A DNA stretch of 64,000 bases from Temnothorax longispinosus (GCF_030848805.1 NC_092364.1:9321770-9385769); one strand, 5' to 3'; positions 42,310 to 52,630 are shown, counted from the first letter of the stretch. Numbers and translations: made by a program. Notes: generated from the letters alone by a model not told the origin.

Positions 42310-43040
42310 AAACACTCAAATTTGAGCGTTAATACTCAATTTTGGGGAGGGAGGGAGGGGAAGGGAAGTGATGGATGAGAGAGCAGTGTGATTGAGACGT
42401 ATGAAAGAAAAATATGAAAGGAAGGAAGCAAAGGAAACGGAAGTCCAACTTTAGAAATAAGTTAGAATTAAGTTAGATATAAGATATAGATATAAGAGCG
42501 ATTAAGTGAGAAGCGATTGAGGCGCAGGAGAACGAGCGAGAGAGCGGGAGAGCGAGAGAGAGAGAGGACAGGCAGGGATAAGAAGCGCAAAAAATTGTAA
42601 AGGTTTGGGTACGTTTCTGAAAAACGCCAATGGTTTGTGAGAAAAGGAAGAAGAGTAGGAGGCTGTAAAGGTTTGGGTACGTTCCTTAAAAACGCCCTTT
42701 AAGGCCCCTTAGGAGCAAATAAAGTACTTTCATACCATACTCAATTTTGGGTGTTTACTCTGAAATTTTGGTGTATACACTCAAATCTTGAGTGTTTAAA
42801 CTCAAACATTAAGTGTGCACATCCAAAGATTGAGAGTTTATACTCAAATTGAGTGTATAGATTAAAAGATTGAGTGTTTACACTCAATGACTGAGTGTTC
42901 ACACTTACGTTTGAGTGTAACTATTGAACATTTAAAAGTTTACTCTCAAGACTTGGGTATGACGCAATAGATGAGTGTAAACGCGCTAAACCTTTAAGTG
43001 TCATTCTAAAGATTAAGTATTCTTAAGAGTCACTTCAGTG
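42310..43040 (+). repeat. Degenerate ACTCAA/TTGAGTGT repeat field
   Basis: Short units such as CACTCAAATTTGAG and TTGAGTGTTTACACTCAA recur about fifteen times in both orientations over roughly 340 bp. They are interrupted by the LINE at 42347-42736. Confidence 0.7.
42347..42736 (+). mobile_element. 5'-truncated LINE with 15-bp target duplication
   Basis: ATACTCAATTTTGGG is duplicated at 42332-42346 and 42737-42751. The insert is purine-rich and ends AGGAGCAAATAAAGTACTTT without a poly(A) run. It contains TGTAAAGGTTTGGGTACG twice (about 42596 and 42664). It is the same family as the minus-strand element at 4835-6051. Confidence 0.8.
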
Positions 43041-43410
43041 TTACCTCTCATCATGATTAAATATTAACGCTGAAATGTTCAGTACAAACGTCTGCAAATA
43101 TTTGAACACTGCTTAAAAATGATTTTAAGTAACATTGCGGTTGCATAATAAAATCTCTTCTTAAATTAAAAATATACTTTATATACTTCTTTTTTAAGTA
43201 AACTAGAAATTAATAATTTCTTTTAACAGTAATATGTTTATTACAATGTTTCATAATAAATATTTGTACCAACAGATAAAAATATTAAAATATGTTAAAA
43301 CAAAACATATTGATAAAAATAACACTTAATGACATGAAAAATACTGAAAAATACTAAATAATAGACATGTCATATGTTAAAAGTGCATTGAACTGCACAT
43401 CCAGCTTATA

Positions 43411-44282
43411 CAGGGTGTCCCATTTTAAAAAACGCACCTTGATAATTCTTCAACGAAGCATTTTCAGCAAAAACGTTTCAGACAAAAGTTGTACGGTTTC
43501 GAGGGGCACATAAGATGGTATCATTAGTTTGACTTTGGATAGGCGTCTGAAGCTCACGTGAAGGTCACCTTCAATTTTTTAAATAAAACTCCCCATATTG
43601 TAGTATATTGTTTGAAAGGACATAAAATAAGAAAAATTTTGGCACAAGTTAGAAGTCGATACGTTGACCCATTCAAAAGTTATTTAGGTTCAAAAATTGG
43701 CTTTTTCAAAATTTAATCCTAAATAACACTCGAACGGGTTAACGTATCGACATCTGGTTTGCGCCAGGAATTTTCTCCTTTTATGGTCTTTCAAACAATA
43801 TACAATACAGGGGGTTCCATTTAAAATTTTTGAGTTGAGCTTCCTGGGGCACTAAAAAATTTTAAGTAAAACCCCCCATATTGTAGTATATTGTTTGAAA
43901 GGGCATAAAAGAAGAAACATTTTTACGTAGACCAGAGGTCGATACGTTAACTCATTCGGGAATTATTTAGGGTCAAAATTCGGAAAAACCAATTTTTGAA
44001 CCTAAGTGACTTTTGAATAGGTCAAACATGGGTATCGACCTCTAACTTGCACAAAATTTTTCTTATTTTATGCCCTTTCAAAGGATATACTACAATATGG
44101 GGGGTTCTATTTAAAAAATTGAAGGTGACCTTTACGTGACCTTCAAGCAACTATTCAAGGTCAAACTAATGACACCATCTTATGTGCCCCTCAAAACTGT
44201 ACAACTTTTGTCTGAAACATTTTTGCTGAAAATGCTTTATTGAAGAATTATCGAGGTGCGCTTTTTAAAATGGGACACCCTG
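43411..44282. mobile_element. Long-TIR mariner-type non-autonomous element (872 bp)
   Basis: The ends are CAGGGTGTCCCATTTT and its complement, flanked by TA at 43409-43410 and 44283-44284. The two halves are inverted copies for about 300 bp each, and the centre holds further mirrored blocks (CCATATTGTAGTATATTG...). No transposase. The tip CAGGGTG is shared with the palindromic transposon at 28551. Confidence 0.85.
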
Positions 44283-44319
44283 TATATAGTACGGTATGAG
44301 ATACATGATAGTTCCCGCA

Positions 44320-44453
44320 TACAGAACGTGGAAACGTTTGCTGCGCCGCAAGAAGCGACGCAGTCAGCAGTAGCCATTCAACCATGAAATGGCTACCGTA
44401 GCGTCACTATAGTGTCGCTTCTTGTCATGCGGCAATCGTTTCCGTGTCCTGTG
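44320..44453. repeat. 134-bp foldback MITE
   Basis: The left arm GTGGAAACGTTTGC...CAAGAAGCGACGC and AGTAGCCATT pair with AATGGCTAC...GTCGCTTCTTGTCATGCGG and GTTTCCGTGTCC around a loop near 44388. Confidence 0.75.
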
Positions 44454-44711
44454 CAGTAGCCATCAAAAGCGTAAGGTTTCGTGTGGTGCGCAACAAACTG
44501 AAAAGAATTAACAACGTATTAGATCGACATAGATAGAAGACTAATAAGTTTGAATTGTCTGTAATATTCCTTGTTTTTTTTTCATACTAATTTGGTAGTA
44601 AATTGTGATTGAGATTATAAGTTAGGTTAACGGGTGTTTTCCATGGTAAATGGGTATAGTAATGTATTCGTCGTTTGTATTTCGGGTGTGTTCGCGAGGG
44701 AGCTTGCTATT

Positions 44712-44871
44712 AAGGCCATTGCACGTAACAAAGTTTTAGTCGTAATCGTAAGGTCAAAAGAAAATGGACCAATCACACTCGATTATTTTTCAAGCGCGAG
44801 GAAAATAATCGACTGTGATTGGTTTATTTTCTTACGATTATGGCTAAATCTTTGTTATGTACAATGGCCTT
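44712..44871. repeat. 160-bp foldback MITE
   Basis: AAGGCCATTGCACGTAACAA at 44712 pairs with TTGTTATGTACAATGGCCTT ending 44871. The arms also include CCAATCACACTCGATTATTT and its complement. An open frame across it (44634-44993) is a by-product. Confidence 0.8.
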
Positions 44872-45561
44872 TCCCAGCGAGAAATGACCCATCGACTCGA
44901 CGTCTAATTTACGTCGAAGTCATCGATATTACATCATATCGAAATAATGCTCGAAATTTGAATGTTTGTTATTTCGATGTTTGTGTTATGTGACATTTTT
45001 TAAAAGAAAAGTTTATTTGTGACATACATTCATCGCGCCAGACTGTAAACAGGCAAATTATGTATTTTCTGTTAAGTATCTGTGAAATATCACATCGATA
45101 TTTCATCATTTCGATATCGATTCGATGCTATTTTGATTTGCCTGTCAAATAATATATAATAACATTGCCATTATATAGAATGCAATATGAATAAAAAATT
45201 ATATTGTATTGGCAGACATGGATAATGTAAATATTTTATGATTTGAGCATTATAGTAATTGCGTTACAATATTAATTTTTTTAAGCTTTCATTTTCATTA
45301 AATAGTTACTTTATAACTGTAAAAGTCACAACAAAATTCTTGTTTGTAATTTGACAATTTTGAAAATTAAAATATTATATAATAGGTACATTTTCAGTAC
45401 TACATCCGCTCATTTATTAAACAAGAAGTTAAATTAAGCAACTAATTAAATTATTAATATTAAATATTAATACAATAAGATATTTACATTTATCAAAATA
45501 AAAAATAAGTTTAATTATGAAAATAAATCTTAATAATTGAACTTATTAAAAATTAAATAAT
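44872..45561. other. AT-rich stretch, nothing recognised
   Basis: Only AT-rich sequence, with scattered short self-complementary motifs containing ATCGATATT near 44920 and 45100. No gene signal. Confidence 0.4.
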
Positions 45562-45910
45562 TTGTTCAGATATTGCGCTCGAATTCTTTTCGCGTTTTAC
45601 AACGCCCAATCGTTTCACATTAGATGGCGCGACGCGCGACGCGCGACGCGCGCTACTCTCAAAGAGCCCCCGCCTTCTTCCTCACTTGTTAGGTGTCATA
45701 GCCGCACTTGCTTGCGTTTCTTCGAACGTGTCGAGTCCGTTACTTCTTTCTTGACGGATTGATCGTTGCGGCGCGTGTTCTGGAGACTAACCGAGCAAGA
45801 GTCGGATCACCAGGGAGAGCTCACCGTCAGGAAAGGGACAGCTGCGGCAGCTAGCGTCTAAGAAGGAGAATCGAGGCAAGGAGTCCGGTCCAGTGAGCGA
45901 GGTCTTTAAG
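45562..45910 (+). other. CpG-rich island, possible promoter or 5' UTR
   Basis: A sharp rise in GC within AT-rich DNA, with a triple GCGACGCGC repeat at about 45628-45650 and long purine-rich leader-like sequence ending GTGAGCGAG|GTCTTTAAG, which could be a splice donor. No TATA box or reading frame is convincing. It may be a host 5' exon or an LTR fragment. Confidence 0.25.
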
Positions 45911-46557
45911 AGATTTTCATTGGGACGCCATATTTGAAAACAGACATAAGTCAAAAAAGTACAAGGGCCTCTGCTAGAGTTTATATTCGTCTTGAAATCT
46001 GAGAATTACTTTCATTCTTATGGCTCTGGCTTGAAATTCTAGCCCAAGAACCGATCTTATATACACTAATGCAGAAGCCCCCCTCTCTTTTCATTTTTCC
46101 TTCTTCTTTTTTTTCATAATCGGTATTACGTTTCAGTAAACATTCGGATTCACATTTTCAATCAATAATCCAGACATCTTAATTCCGTCTTGTAAGATCT
46201 GATTTTTTATTTCAATTTATTTATTTTCTATTCTATCTTCAGGGCAAATTACTAATTTGGTTTGCTTTTATTTCAACTAATGTAAAAACTTTTTAGTTAC
46301 TCTCAATTTTTTTCACGTCAACATATTTTCTTTTTTTGTAAAAATAACTACACATAATAAAGACAAAATTGACTTCAAAGGAACTCTCTTTCTGACGCTC
46401 ACCTATCTAAGAATTCTATACAAACCTGCCGTGTTTGCCATTACTTTTTAAACATAATTAAATTAAATAATTAAAAATAAATATTAAAGACAGAAAGTAA
46501 AAAAGTTTTTATATATATAGGCATCTATATACAGGCATTATACTAATTATAATTGTA
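45911..46557. other. AT-rich stretch, nothing recognised
   Basis: No open frame or repeat stands out; pyrimidine tracts occur near 46085-46120 and 46320. Confidence 0.4.
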
Positions 46558-46722
46558 TTCAGCAGAAAGCTGCTTTGCAACTGCAATTGTAAAATTCATG
46601 AATTTTATTGGTGTATTACTCTTATTGTTAGTTTCGGCCAAAATTAAAAGCATCACCACCACACCATACACTAATCACATTCACAAATTTTACAACAATT
46701 GCAAAGTAGTTTTCTCTGCTGA
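46558..46722. repeat. 165-bp TIR MITE
   Basis: TTCAGCAGA at the left and TCTGCTGAA at the right are inverted. The arms extend through CTGCTTTGCAA...CAATTGTAAAAT and its complement. Confidence 0.75.
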
Positions 46723-46879
46723 ACACAGCTTTTTATTACTTACGTTATATGTATGAGCCGCTATTTGCTGCGCGTGCGCAAACAACCCGGCAACCGAGCA
46801 ACGACTTGAATATTTCGTTGAGCACCGACGGCGCCAAACAGCAATTAGATATAAGTTCGTGATCGAAACTTTGGAACCC

Positions 46880-47160
46880 GGGAAAAAAAACCTCTTATTT
46901 ATTCATATTAGTTTATATTAGTTCATATCAGTAGAAATATGATTATATATGATCATATAAGAAATGAAAAATATAATCTTAAACAATATTATATGGCCAT
47001 ATATATGAGAGTATATAATTATATATGGTCATATAAGAAATGAAAATATAATTTTGAACAATATTATATGGCTAAATCTTTTTAAGTATAACTTTATATA
47101 GTGATATATGGTTTTATATACTAGCATATTATCATGTGTGATCATGTAAAAGTATATTTA
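46880..47160. repeat. AT-rich palindromic repeat family, copy 1
   Basis: Units such as TATATGGTCATATAAGAAAT and AACAATATTATATGGCCATA recur. They share the TATATGRYCATATAAG core with copies at 50222-50385, 52321-52430 and 57577-57815. Confidence 0.7.
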
Positions 47161-47346
47161 TAAGATTAAAGATAATTGTTTGAGATCGTGCAAATAGCAC
47201 GGAAAATCGCGTCATGTCAGAGAGTAGAGATGGGATAAATGCTCGCGCAACATGTATGCATGCAGGGAGAGCGGTCGAAGAGACAAAATCTCCACCGTGT
47301 CATCGCAATCGCATCGCAAATAGCCTCTTCAATATTACATTCGTCA

Positions 47347-47481
47347 GTATAGCATGGATCTTTCTATCGACCGTATTCCAGAAAGTTCGCTAATTGCTAG
47401 CAATAAACATTGCCACAGCTGACCGAGTGCACAAACAAAGTCAAGCTACCGCTCGCACACAATAGAAAGATCCATGCTATA
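47347..47481. repeat. 135-bp element with perfect 20-bp TIRs
   Basis: TATAGCATGGATCTTTCTAT at 47347-47366 and its exact complement at 47462-47481 flank about 95 unique bases. The TA at each outer edge may be the target duplication. Confidence 0.85.
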
Positions 47482-47499
47482 AACAAAACGCGCGCAAAT

Positions 47500-47950
47500 A
47501 AGTAACGATCCTCGGATCATCACGTGCAAACGGTGACGTCAACGCGATGACGTAGGCCGCCGCTGGCCAATCACCCTCCCGAAATTCGGAGAAATTGGCC
47601 TGGAGGGAGTTCGCCTCGGAGGTGATAAAAACACCGCCGCTGCGCCGCGGGATCGATTTCGCTCGCAGATCACTGCTAGTATTTCGATACAACCGCTTTG
47701 CTTTACCGCTCATCACCGCTTTACGCACTCGCTTGCTTAATTGCTATTTCGCCGCTTTCGCCGTGCTAGACTCTGTGCGCGCTCACGGCATTTTGCCTGA
47801 AAAGGAAACCAGTGTAAATAATTGTACATATTGAACATTAAAACTTTGTATTTCTGTACTTGCTGTTCCTCTCTGTTTCTTTTGTGGTCGTCTTCTACCG
47901 CGCGCTATCTCGCGCTACCGCGTGCTCTCGAACAATAATCATATATAAAT
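47500..47950 (+). promoter_or_regulatory. Promoter-like GC-rich block (CRE, CCAAT, TATA)
   Basis: CACGTG at 47521-47526, a perfect TGACGTCA at 47534-47541, CCAATCA near 47568 and GATAAAAACACC near 47622 are spaced as in an RNA polymerase II promoter. ATTAAA follows near 47839, and the block closes with TCTCGAACA. This is consistent with a decayed LTR, or a host promoter. No termini were proved. Confidence 0.35.
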
Positions 47951-48276
47951 ATATACTCTATACTGGATCTATCCATATAAATTTGTATAACTGTTATAAA
48001 TATTCTTCTAGTATATTATTTTACTTGACAATGTCAAATTAATATAAAATATGTTATTTTTAGTTTCAGTTTACACAATTGCGTTTTAAGTCCGACAAAG
48101 TCCATATTGGCACGCAGTGCCAATTTAAAAAACTGAAACATGTATTTAATATCTAATATAATTGATATTGTGAAATATTATTAGGCATCAAAATCCGCTT
48201 CGACCGAAAACGGCACTTCTCATTGCTTATATGTTATATTAAATTCTTTTTTTTTTCTAATTTTGCATAAGATACT
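47951..48276. other. AT-rich stretch, nothing recognised
   Basis: No gene signal. It ends in ATACT at 48272-48276, the left target duplication of the next unit. Confidence 0.4.
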
Positions 48277-48475
48277 TGTGGCGGTCAGCTGTCCGCCACG
48301 TGCGCGCGATCGTACATACGCTACATGAATAGTATGACGGGAGGCGCGCGGCGCGCAGCACGGATAGTAGCATAATATCGATCGGCGCGCGGCATGAGTA
48401 TCGATCGGCGGGATAGTTCAGCGCGCACCGCTGCGCGGCGTATCTCTCTCGTAAGTAAGGTTCGACATCGATCCT

Positions 48476-48482
48476 TATATAA
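48476..48482 (+). promoter_or_regulatory. TATA box of the 1.4-kb LTR-like unit
   Basis: TATATAA lies about 200 bases from the left terminus and about 250 bases before the open frame. Confidence 0.5.
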
Positions 48483-48727
48483 AGAGCAGCTCAGCGGGAC
48501 CTCTCCAGCGATCTTCGAGAACGCCAGTCAGGGCGTGCTACCTATCGGGGCCCCTAAGTCTCTTTTGGTACGAAGTGTTGCTCTACTCTGGGCCTTCGTA
48601 AAACACCTGCTTGGCAGGGCGTTAACTACAGTAAGAAACAACCAGCATCCTGCCGCGGAAAGGTTTCCGGGGTCGTCGCGACCCAGCCCGTCGGGCGACT
48701 CCATATCCGGCTCCTGAGACCAAGGCG

Positions 48728-49522
48728 TTGCCTCCTGTGAACCCGACTCCGGCTCCTGAGACCAAGGCGCTGCCTCCTCTTACTACGGCCTCGGCTCCGA
48801 CTCCGGCTCTTGTGACTTTGACTCCTGCTCTCGTGACTCCGACTGCTGCTCTTGTGAACCCGACTCCTGTTCCTGTGATCAAGACGAAGGATCGCATCGT
48901 GATCACAAAGGTAGAAACTCTACCGCCTGGGAAACGTCTCCAACAGAACAAATCCAAGACGAAGTGGAGATTTGCCCCGATTGCCAAGTGGGGTCATACT
49001 GACCCAGCAACACTACAATCGGTGGAAATAAGATCGTCATCCATACCGAGACCGACTCCAGTCCTACCGAGCCCTACACCAGCTCCTGTTCCTGAGGCTA
49101 CGTCGCGAGATCCGAACTTGTCCTCCAAGGTAGAAACCTATCTACCTTGGAAGCTAATACCCATCACTGTTCCGGCTCCCGAAGACGTATCGGCTCCTGA
49201 GATCCAGGCGAAGGACGCTATACCAATCTCCAAGATAGATAGTTTCCTACCGTGGAAACTCTATCCAATCGATTTTCCACCAAGAGCTCCACGTGTCCGA
49301 CGCCCTCTTCATCCCGTTGATCCAGAGAACTCTGTGGCGACTCAGACCGACCATATCTTCAAGACGCCTACACGACCACGATTCCTGCAGACCCGACTGA
49401 GTTCTATTCCGTCCACTCCAATAGGCAAGCCTAGGACTCCCGGACGGAACCTGGTGGTCCTGCTAGAAAATATCTTCGAGAAGAAGAAGTCAATCACAAA
49501 ACAATTATTCAAAGAACCGTAA
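48728..49522 (+). CDS. Modular Pro/Thr-rich protein encoded within an LTR-like unit
   Basis: 264 codons without a single Met; the frame opens at a TTG, so translation would need an upstream exon (a CAG|TAAG junction lies near 48630) or a non-AUG start. Residues 1-50 are Pro/Ala/Thr repeats (NPTPAPETKALPP, LVTPTAALVNPTP). Three copies of a K-V/I-E/D-x-L-P-x-K-L-x-P-I module follow: KVETLPPGKRL with FAPIAKW, KVETYLPWKLIPI, and KIDSFLPWKLYPI, about 65 residues apart. The C-terminus is basic and ends in a helix (NLVVLLENIFEKKKSITKQ). The conserved spacing suggests past coding selection. No family is recognised. Confidence 0.45.
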   Translation: MPPVNPTPAPETKALPPLTTASAPTPALVTLTPALVTPTAALVNPTPVPVIKTKDRIVITKVETLPPGKRLQQNKSKTKWRFAPIAKWGHTDPATLQSVEIRSSSIPRPTPVLPSPTPAPVPEATSRDPNLSSKVETYLPWKLIPITVPAPEDVSAPEIQAKDAIPISKIDSFLPWKLYPIDFPPRAPRVRRPLHPVDPENSVATQTDHIFKTPTRPRFLQTRLSSIPSTPIGKPRTPGRNLVVLLENIFEKKKSITKQLFKEP

Positions 49523-49708
49523 TGCGTATATTACACTACACAAAGATAACCTACACCAACACACACGACTATCTACACATTCACATAGAGGATATAATTA
49601 TTTTGTACATAGAGCATGAATAAACTTAGCGAGATTACACCCAATTGAACATTTCGTTATTTGTGGGAACGACGCACCTTAACCTAATCCTAACCTACAA
49701 CCCCCACA

Positions 49709-50221
49709 ATACTTAATTTTTTTAATTGACATATTAATTTTTATTAAATATTTTTGTAAACAGTGAAATTGCCAGTAATAATTCGTGAAAAAAATTGTTA
49801 TATAATATATATTATAGTTCTTATAAACAAAATCGTATTATTTTGCAAATCCTGCGATCAAGATTTCCGCCGCGCAAGATCTCTGACGCGCAAAATTTCC
49901 AACTCTGCAAGATCTCCGATATTCGGTTTACTCCGACTCTGCAAGATCTCCGATATTCGGTTTACTCCGACCCGACCGCGTCAGGCGGACGAACAATTGT
50001 ACGCGAAGTGCGTCGAGCGTCATTGTCCTCAATTGTGTGGATAGAATAAACACAATTTTTGTGAATCACGAGATCTTCAGTTTTCCCGCTCCATATCCTT
50101 CAGCGAGACTCGAAGCTCGCGATACCGGCTGTCTTCGCGCTCATCTCTGGGCGTATCCCGGCATTCTATCGGGACGATATCGTCGAGATCGCCTCCCGAA
50201 CAATAACAATTTTCTAAAACC
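49709..50221. other. Mixed stretch with a 33-bp direct repeat; possible LTR fragment
   Basis: GCAAGATCTCCGATATTCGG followed by TTTACTCCGA occurs twice in tandem at about 49907-49970. AGAATAAACACAATT near 50043 and a GC-rich run ending TCCCGAACA near 50203 look like the poly(A) and U5 end of an LTR. No left terminus was found. Confidence 0.3.
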
Positions 50222-50385
50222 TATTTAAATATATATGTCCTTATATATAATCTTATATAATCATATATGACCATATAAACTCTTATCAGGCCAAAATTCA
50301 TATATGATAAGATAACTTCTTATATGAGCATATAAGACATTATAAGAGATATTTTTTATATGTCCTTATATAATCTTATATAATC
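50222..50385. repeat. AT-rich palindromic repeat family, copy 2
   Basis: Contains TATATGACCATATAAAC...GGCCAAAATTCATATATG and ATGAGCATATAAGACATTAT. Its continuation is displaced to 52317 by the unit at 50386-52316. Confidence 0.75.
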
Positions 50386-51425
50386 TGTGACGTTGCACCG
50401 TGTGCACGTCACAGTCTTCCCTATTCCTACCTTTGTATCGCGCGCGTACTGCCTAGTTTATAGTTTTCAGGAAGAAGCGGCCGGAAGGCCCATTTCGACA
50501 GCGTGGCGCCATCCGCTGTTGCGGCGAAGCGCCCTGATCTAGGGGGCCGCGAGTCGAAGCCGCGGGAATGATCCCGGCACTGTTGGGTCGATCGCGAGCG
50601 TGGACTGACGTACGGCGAGAGCCTTCCCGTTGCGCCGAGAATAAGCGAGGGCGGCGGCCCTAGGAGTTACGTTGCGAAGGAAGGAAGGGCGAGATGTAAA
50701 CGACCAGCATCCCGGACCTCAGGTATCGGGGAACAGCGGGGCGGATTGTCGGGTACCGTTCCGCGTTATTTTTTAGAGAAACGCGTAGGCTTGCTTGAGA
50801 GTTTCCTTGCCTACGCGCCATTGCCGTGAATCCCTTGCCGGGATTATCGCCTTTTCGTTTCGTTTCTACGGGTAAGACATAGCCCGCCCGCTGACTCCCC
50901 GTAAGAATACCGAAGGGGCGTCCGTTTCTTCCCGACTCGACCGGTGTGGTATGAGATTTTGCGTGAAATAAAGTAACGACGATCGACCGCGTGGCACCGA
51001 CCACCCGTCACGATGGTGGCCTCTTGTGGTGCGTGTTGCGTGATAAAACCTCGCGGATCGGCTCAACAGTCATTAGAGTTAAGTTACCGTTTCGAGTATT
51101 CCGTATTCCGTATTAGTTTTGCGTCTATCGATTTGCGTACCGTATAAGATATTGGCGTTCCCGTTAGAGTTAGTTTTGAGTATTTTGCGATCTGAGTCGT
51201 GCGTACTTTCCACGCGTACGGTCATTCTGGGGCGTGCCGGCTTCCTGATACGTTAATTACCGCGCCCGGTACGGGAAGTGTGAGGCGTCGGGGTAACGGA
51301 TCTGGAGGGAGCCTTTCCGGATAATGTGACCGAAAAACGGCCGCAATTACCGTTCAGAGATTTAGAGTATGATGTACTCCGGCTGAAAGTATTACGCGCC
51401 CCGGGGTGAGTCGGGCGTGAGTATC

Positions 51426-51620
51426 ACGTGCTTGCGGCGTGTATCGTTCATTCTGCGAGACACCTTTGTTTTGCGTGTATCGTTCATTCTGCGAGAAACC
51501 TTTATTTTGCGTGTATCGTTCCTTCTGTGAGAAACATTTATTTTGCGTGTATCGTCCTTTTCGCGAGAAATATTCCGTTTACGTGCATTGTTCATTATGC
51601 GATCAATATTCCGTCTTCGA
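51426..51620 (+). repeat. 36-bp tandem repeat, about five units
   Basis: The unit GCGTGTATCGTTCATTCTGC plus GAGAAACCTTTATTTT varies progressively to the right. The 36-bp period is a multiple of three, so one frame reads a 12-residue repeat (CIVHSARNLYFA). Other evidence for translation is absent. Confidence 0.85.
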
Positions 51621-52197
51621 GTTCTCTAGTTCGCGCGTATCGTCATTTCGGGGATATTAATCGGCGGCGTATGGTAATAGCGAATCTTCTGTCCTTACGC
51701 GTATTAATTTTCCGGCGAATAATATTTATTCGAGCCACTTTGAGCGGACCCGCGTTGAAGGAGCGCGTGATCAAGACGTGACTCTCGCATAATAAATATT
51801 GTCCCGCAGTCCGCGCCTCTAGCCCTCACGTAAACAGGCTGAAGATTCTCGAGGCGTATAACACCCGAGCCTTGAACTTGATGGCAATTGTCTGGCTATA
51901 CAATATATTATCACTTTTCTTATTTTATCGCCTCCGAATAATTTTTATGTGTGTCTCGTCCTCGCCTAACCACTGTCAACGTCTCGTAAAGTTGTGCGAT
52001 CCTTGAACCCCGACCCTCTACCGCTGATTGAGCAGCCGTTGCGAGCGATAAGAGCAAAGTATTGAAGTTAGAGCATTTGGAGTCTTTGGAGCTACTATGA
52101 GCATTGAGAGAGTTTCGAGTTAGTTAGCGTATTGAGAGTAAAGTATTGTGGAGTTTCGCGTATTTAGAGTCAAAGGTGGTGTGGCCTTCTCCACACC

Positions 52198-52208
52198 TGG
52201 CGCCCAAC
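52198..52208 (+). promoter_or_regulatory. tRNA-Lys-type primer-binding motif, unusual position
   Basis: TGGCGCCCAAC is the complement of the tRNA-Lys 3' end (GTTGGGCGCCA) and serves as primer site in gypsy-type elements. Here it is inside the TG...CA unit, 108 bases from the right end, rather than just outside an LTR. Confidence 0.5.
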
Positions 52209-52320
52209 ATTTTTGGAGGTTGTATTTTGCTCTGCTACTCGCTCAACATATTTGTGGCGCGGTATATCGGTGCGGTTGCGCATAATAGCCTCGCGACCGT
52301 AGAAAATAGCGTCGCAAATC

Positions 52321-52630
52321 ATATATGACCATATAAGATCTTATATGCTTAAATGCGGCCAAAATTCATATATAAGCATATAAGACCGCTTCTTATATGA
52401 ACATATAAGACATTATAAGAGTTTTTTTCCCGAGAAGGTTATTAATAGACTAAAATAAGGTAGAGAATAACGTAAGTTGCGAAAGATTGTTACACTCGCC
52501 GACGATCAACCGTCGCTAAGGCGACTCGCAACTTCTCGCTACGGGGCGACCCACATGAGCGCACGGCACGGGCGAACAGCACGGGCGTAACAATATATTA
52601 CAGTTTTTTACGTCTTACGTTTTTCTAAGT
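52321..52630. repeat. AT-rich palindromic repeat, copy 2 continued, and a 105-bp TGTTAC...GTAACA segment
   Basis: 52321-52430 completes the interrupted AT-palindrome (CATATAAGATCTTATATGC...). 52488-52592 is a GC-rich piece bounded by TGTTACACTCGCC and GGGCGTAACA, perhaps an internally deleted LTR. Its target duplication is not evident. Confidence 0.55.

Larger units (their letters stand above)
48277..49708 (+). mobile_element. 1.4-kb LTR-like unit with 5-bp target duplication and internal open frame
   Basis: This begins TGTGGCGG, forming a hairpin with CCGCCAC eight bases later, and ends CAACCCCCACA (TG...CA). ATACT is duplicated at 48272-48276 and 49709-49713. TATATAA lies at 48476-48482, a Pro-rich frame at 48728-49522 and GAATAAACTT near 49618. 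The order U3-promoter, coding R, poly(A), short U5 matches a solo LTR with an unusually long transcribed part. No RT, integrase, primer site or second LTR is present. Confidence 0.85.
50386..52316 (+). mobile_element. 1.9-kb GC-rich LTR-like unit with 4-bp target duplication
   Basis: This starts with the hairpin TGTGACGTTGCAC...GTGCACGTCACA and ends AGCGTCGCA. AATC is duplicated at 50382-50385 and 52317-52320, and excising the unit restores a continuous AT-palindrome repeat. It holds a 36-bp tandem repeat (51426-51620) and TGGCGCCCAAC (52198-52208), a tRNA-Lys primer-site motif, 108 bases inside the right end. No coding frame of note. It resembles 54757-57205 in start, GC content, repeats and the Lys motif. 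Confidence 0.8.

Noticed and set aside
44634..44993. 119-codon open frame
   Set aside because: It spans a foldback MITE (44712-44871); no family resemblance.
49672..49700. CCTAA-like telomere motif (CCTAATCCTAACCTA)
   Set aside because: Only three imperfect units at the end of an LTR-like unit; not a telomeric tract.
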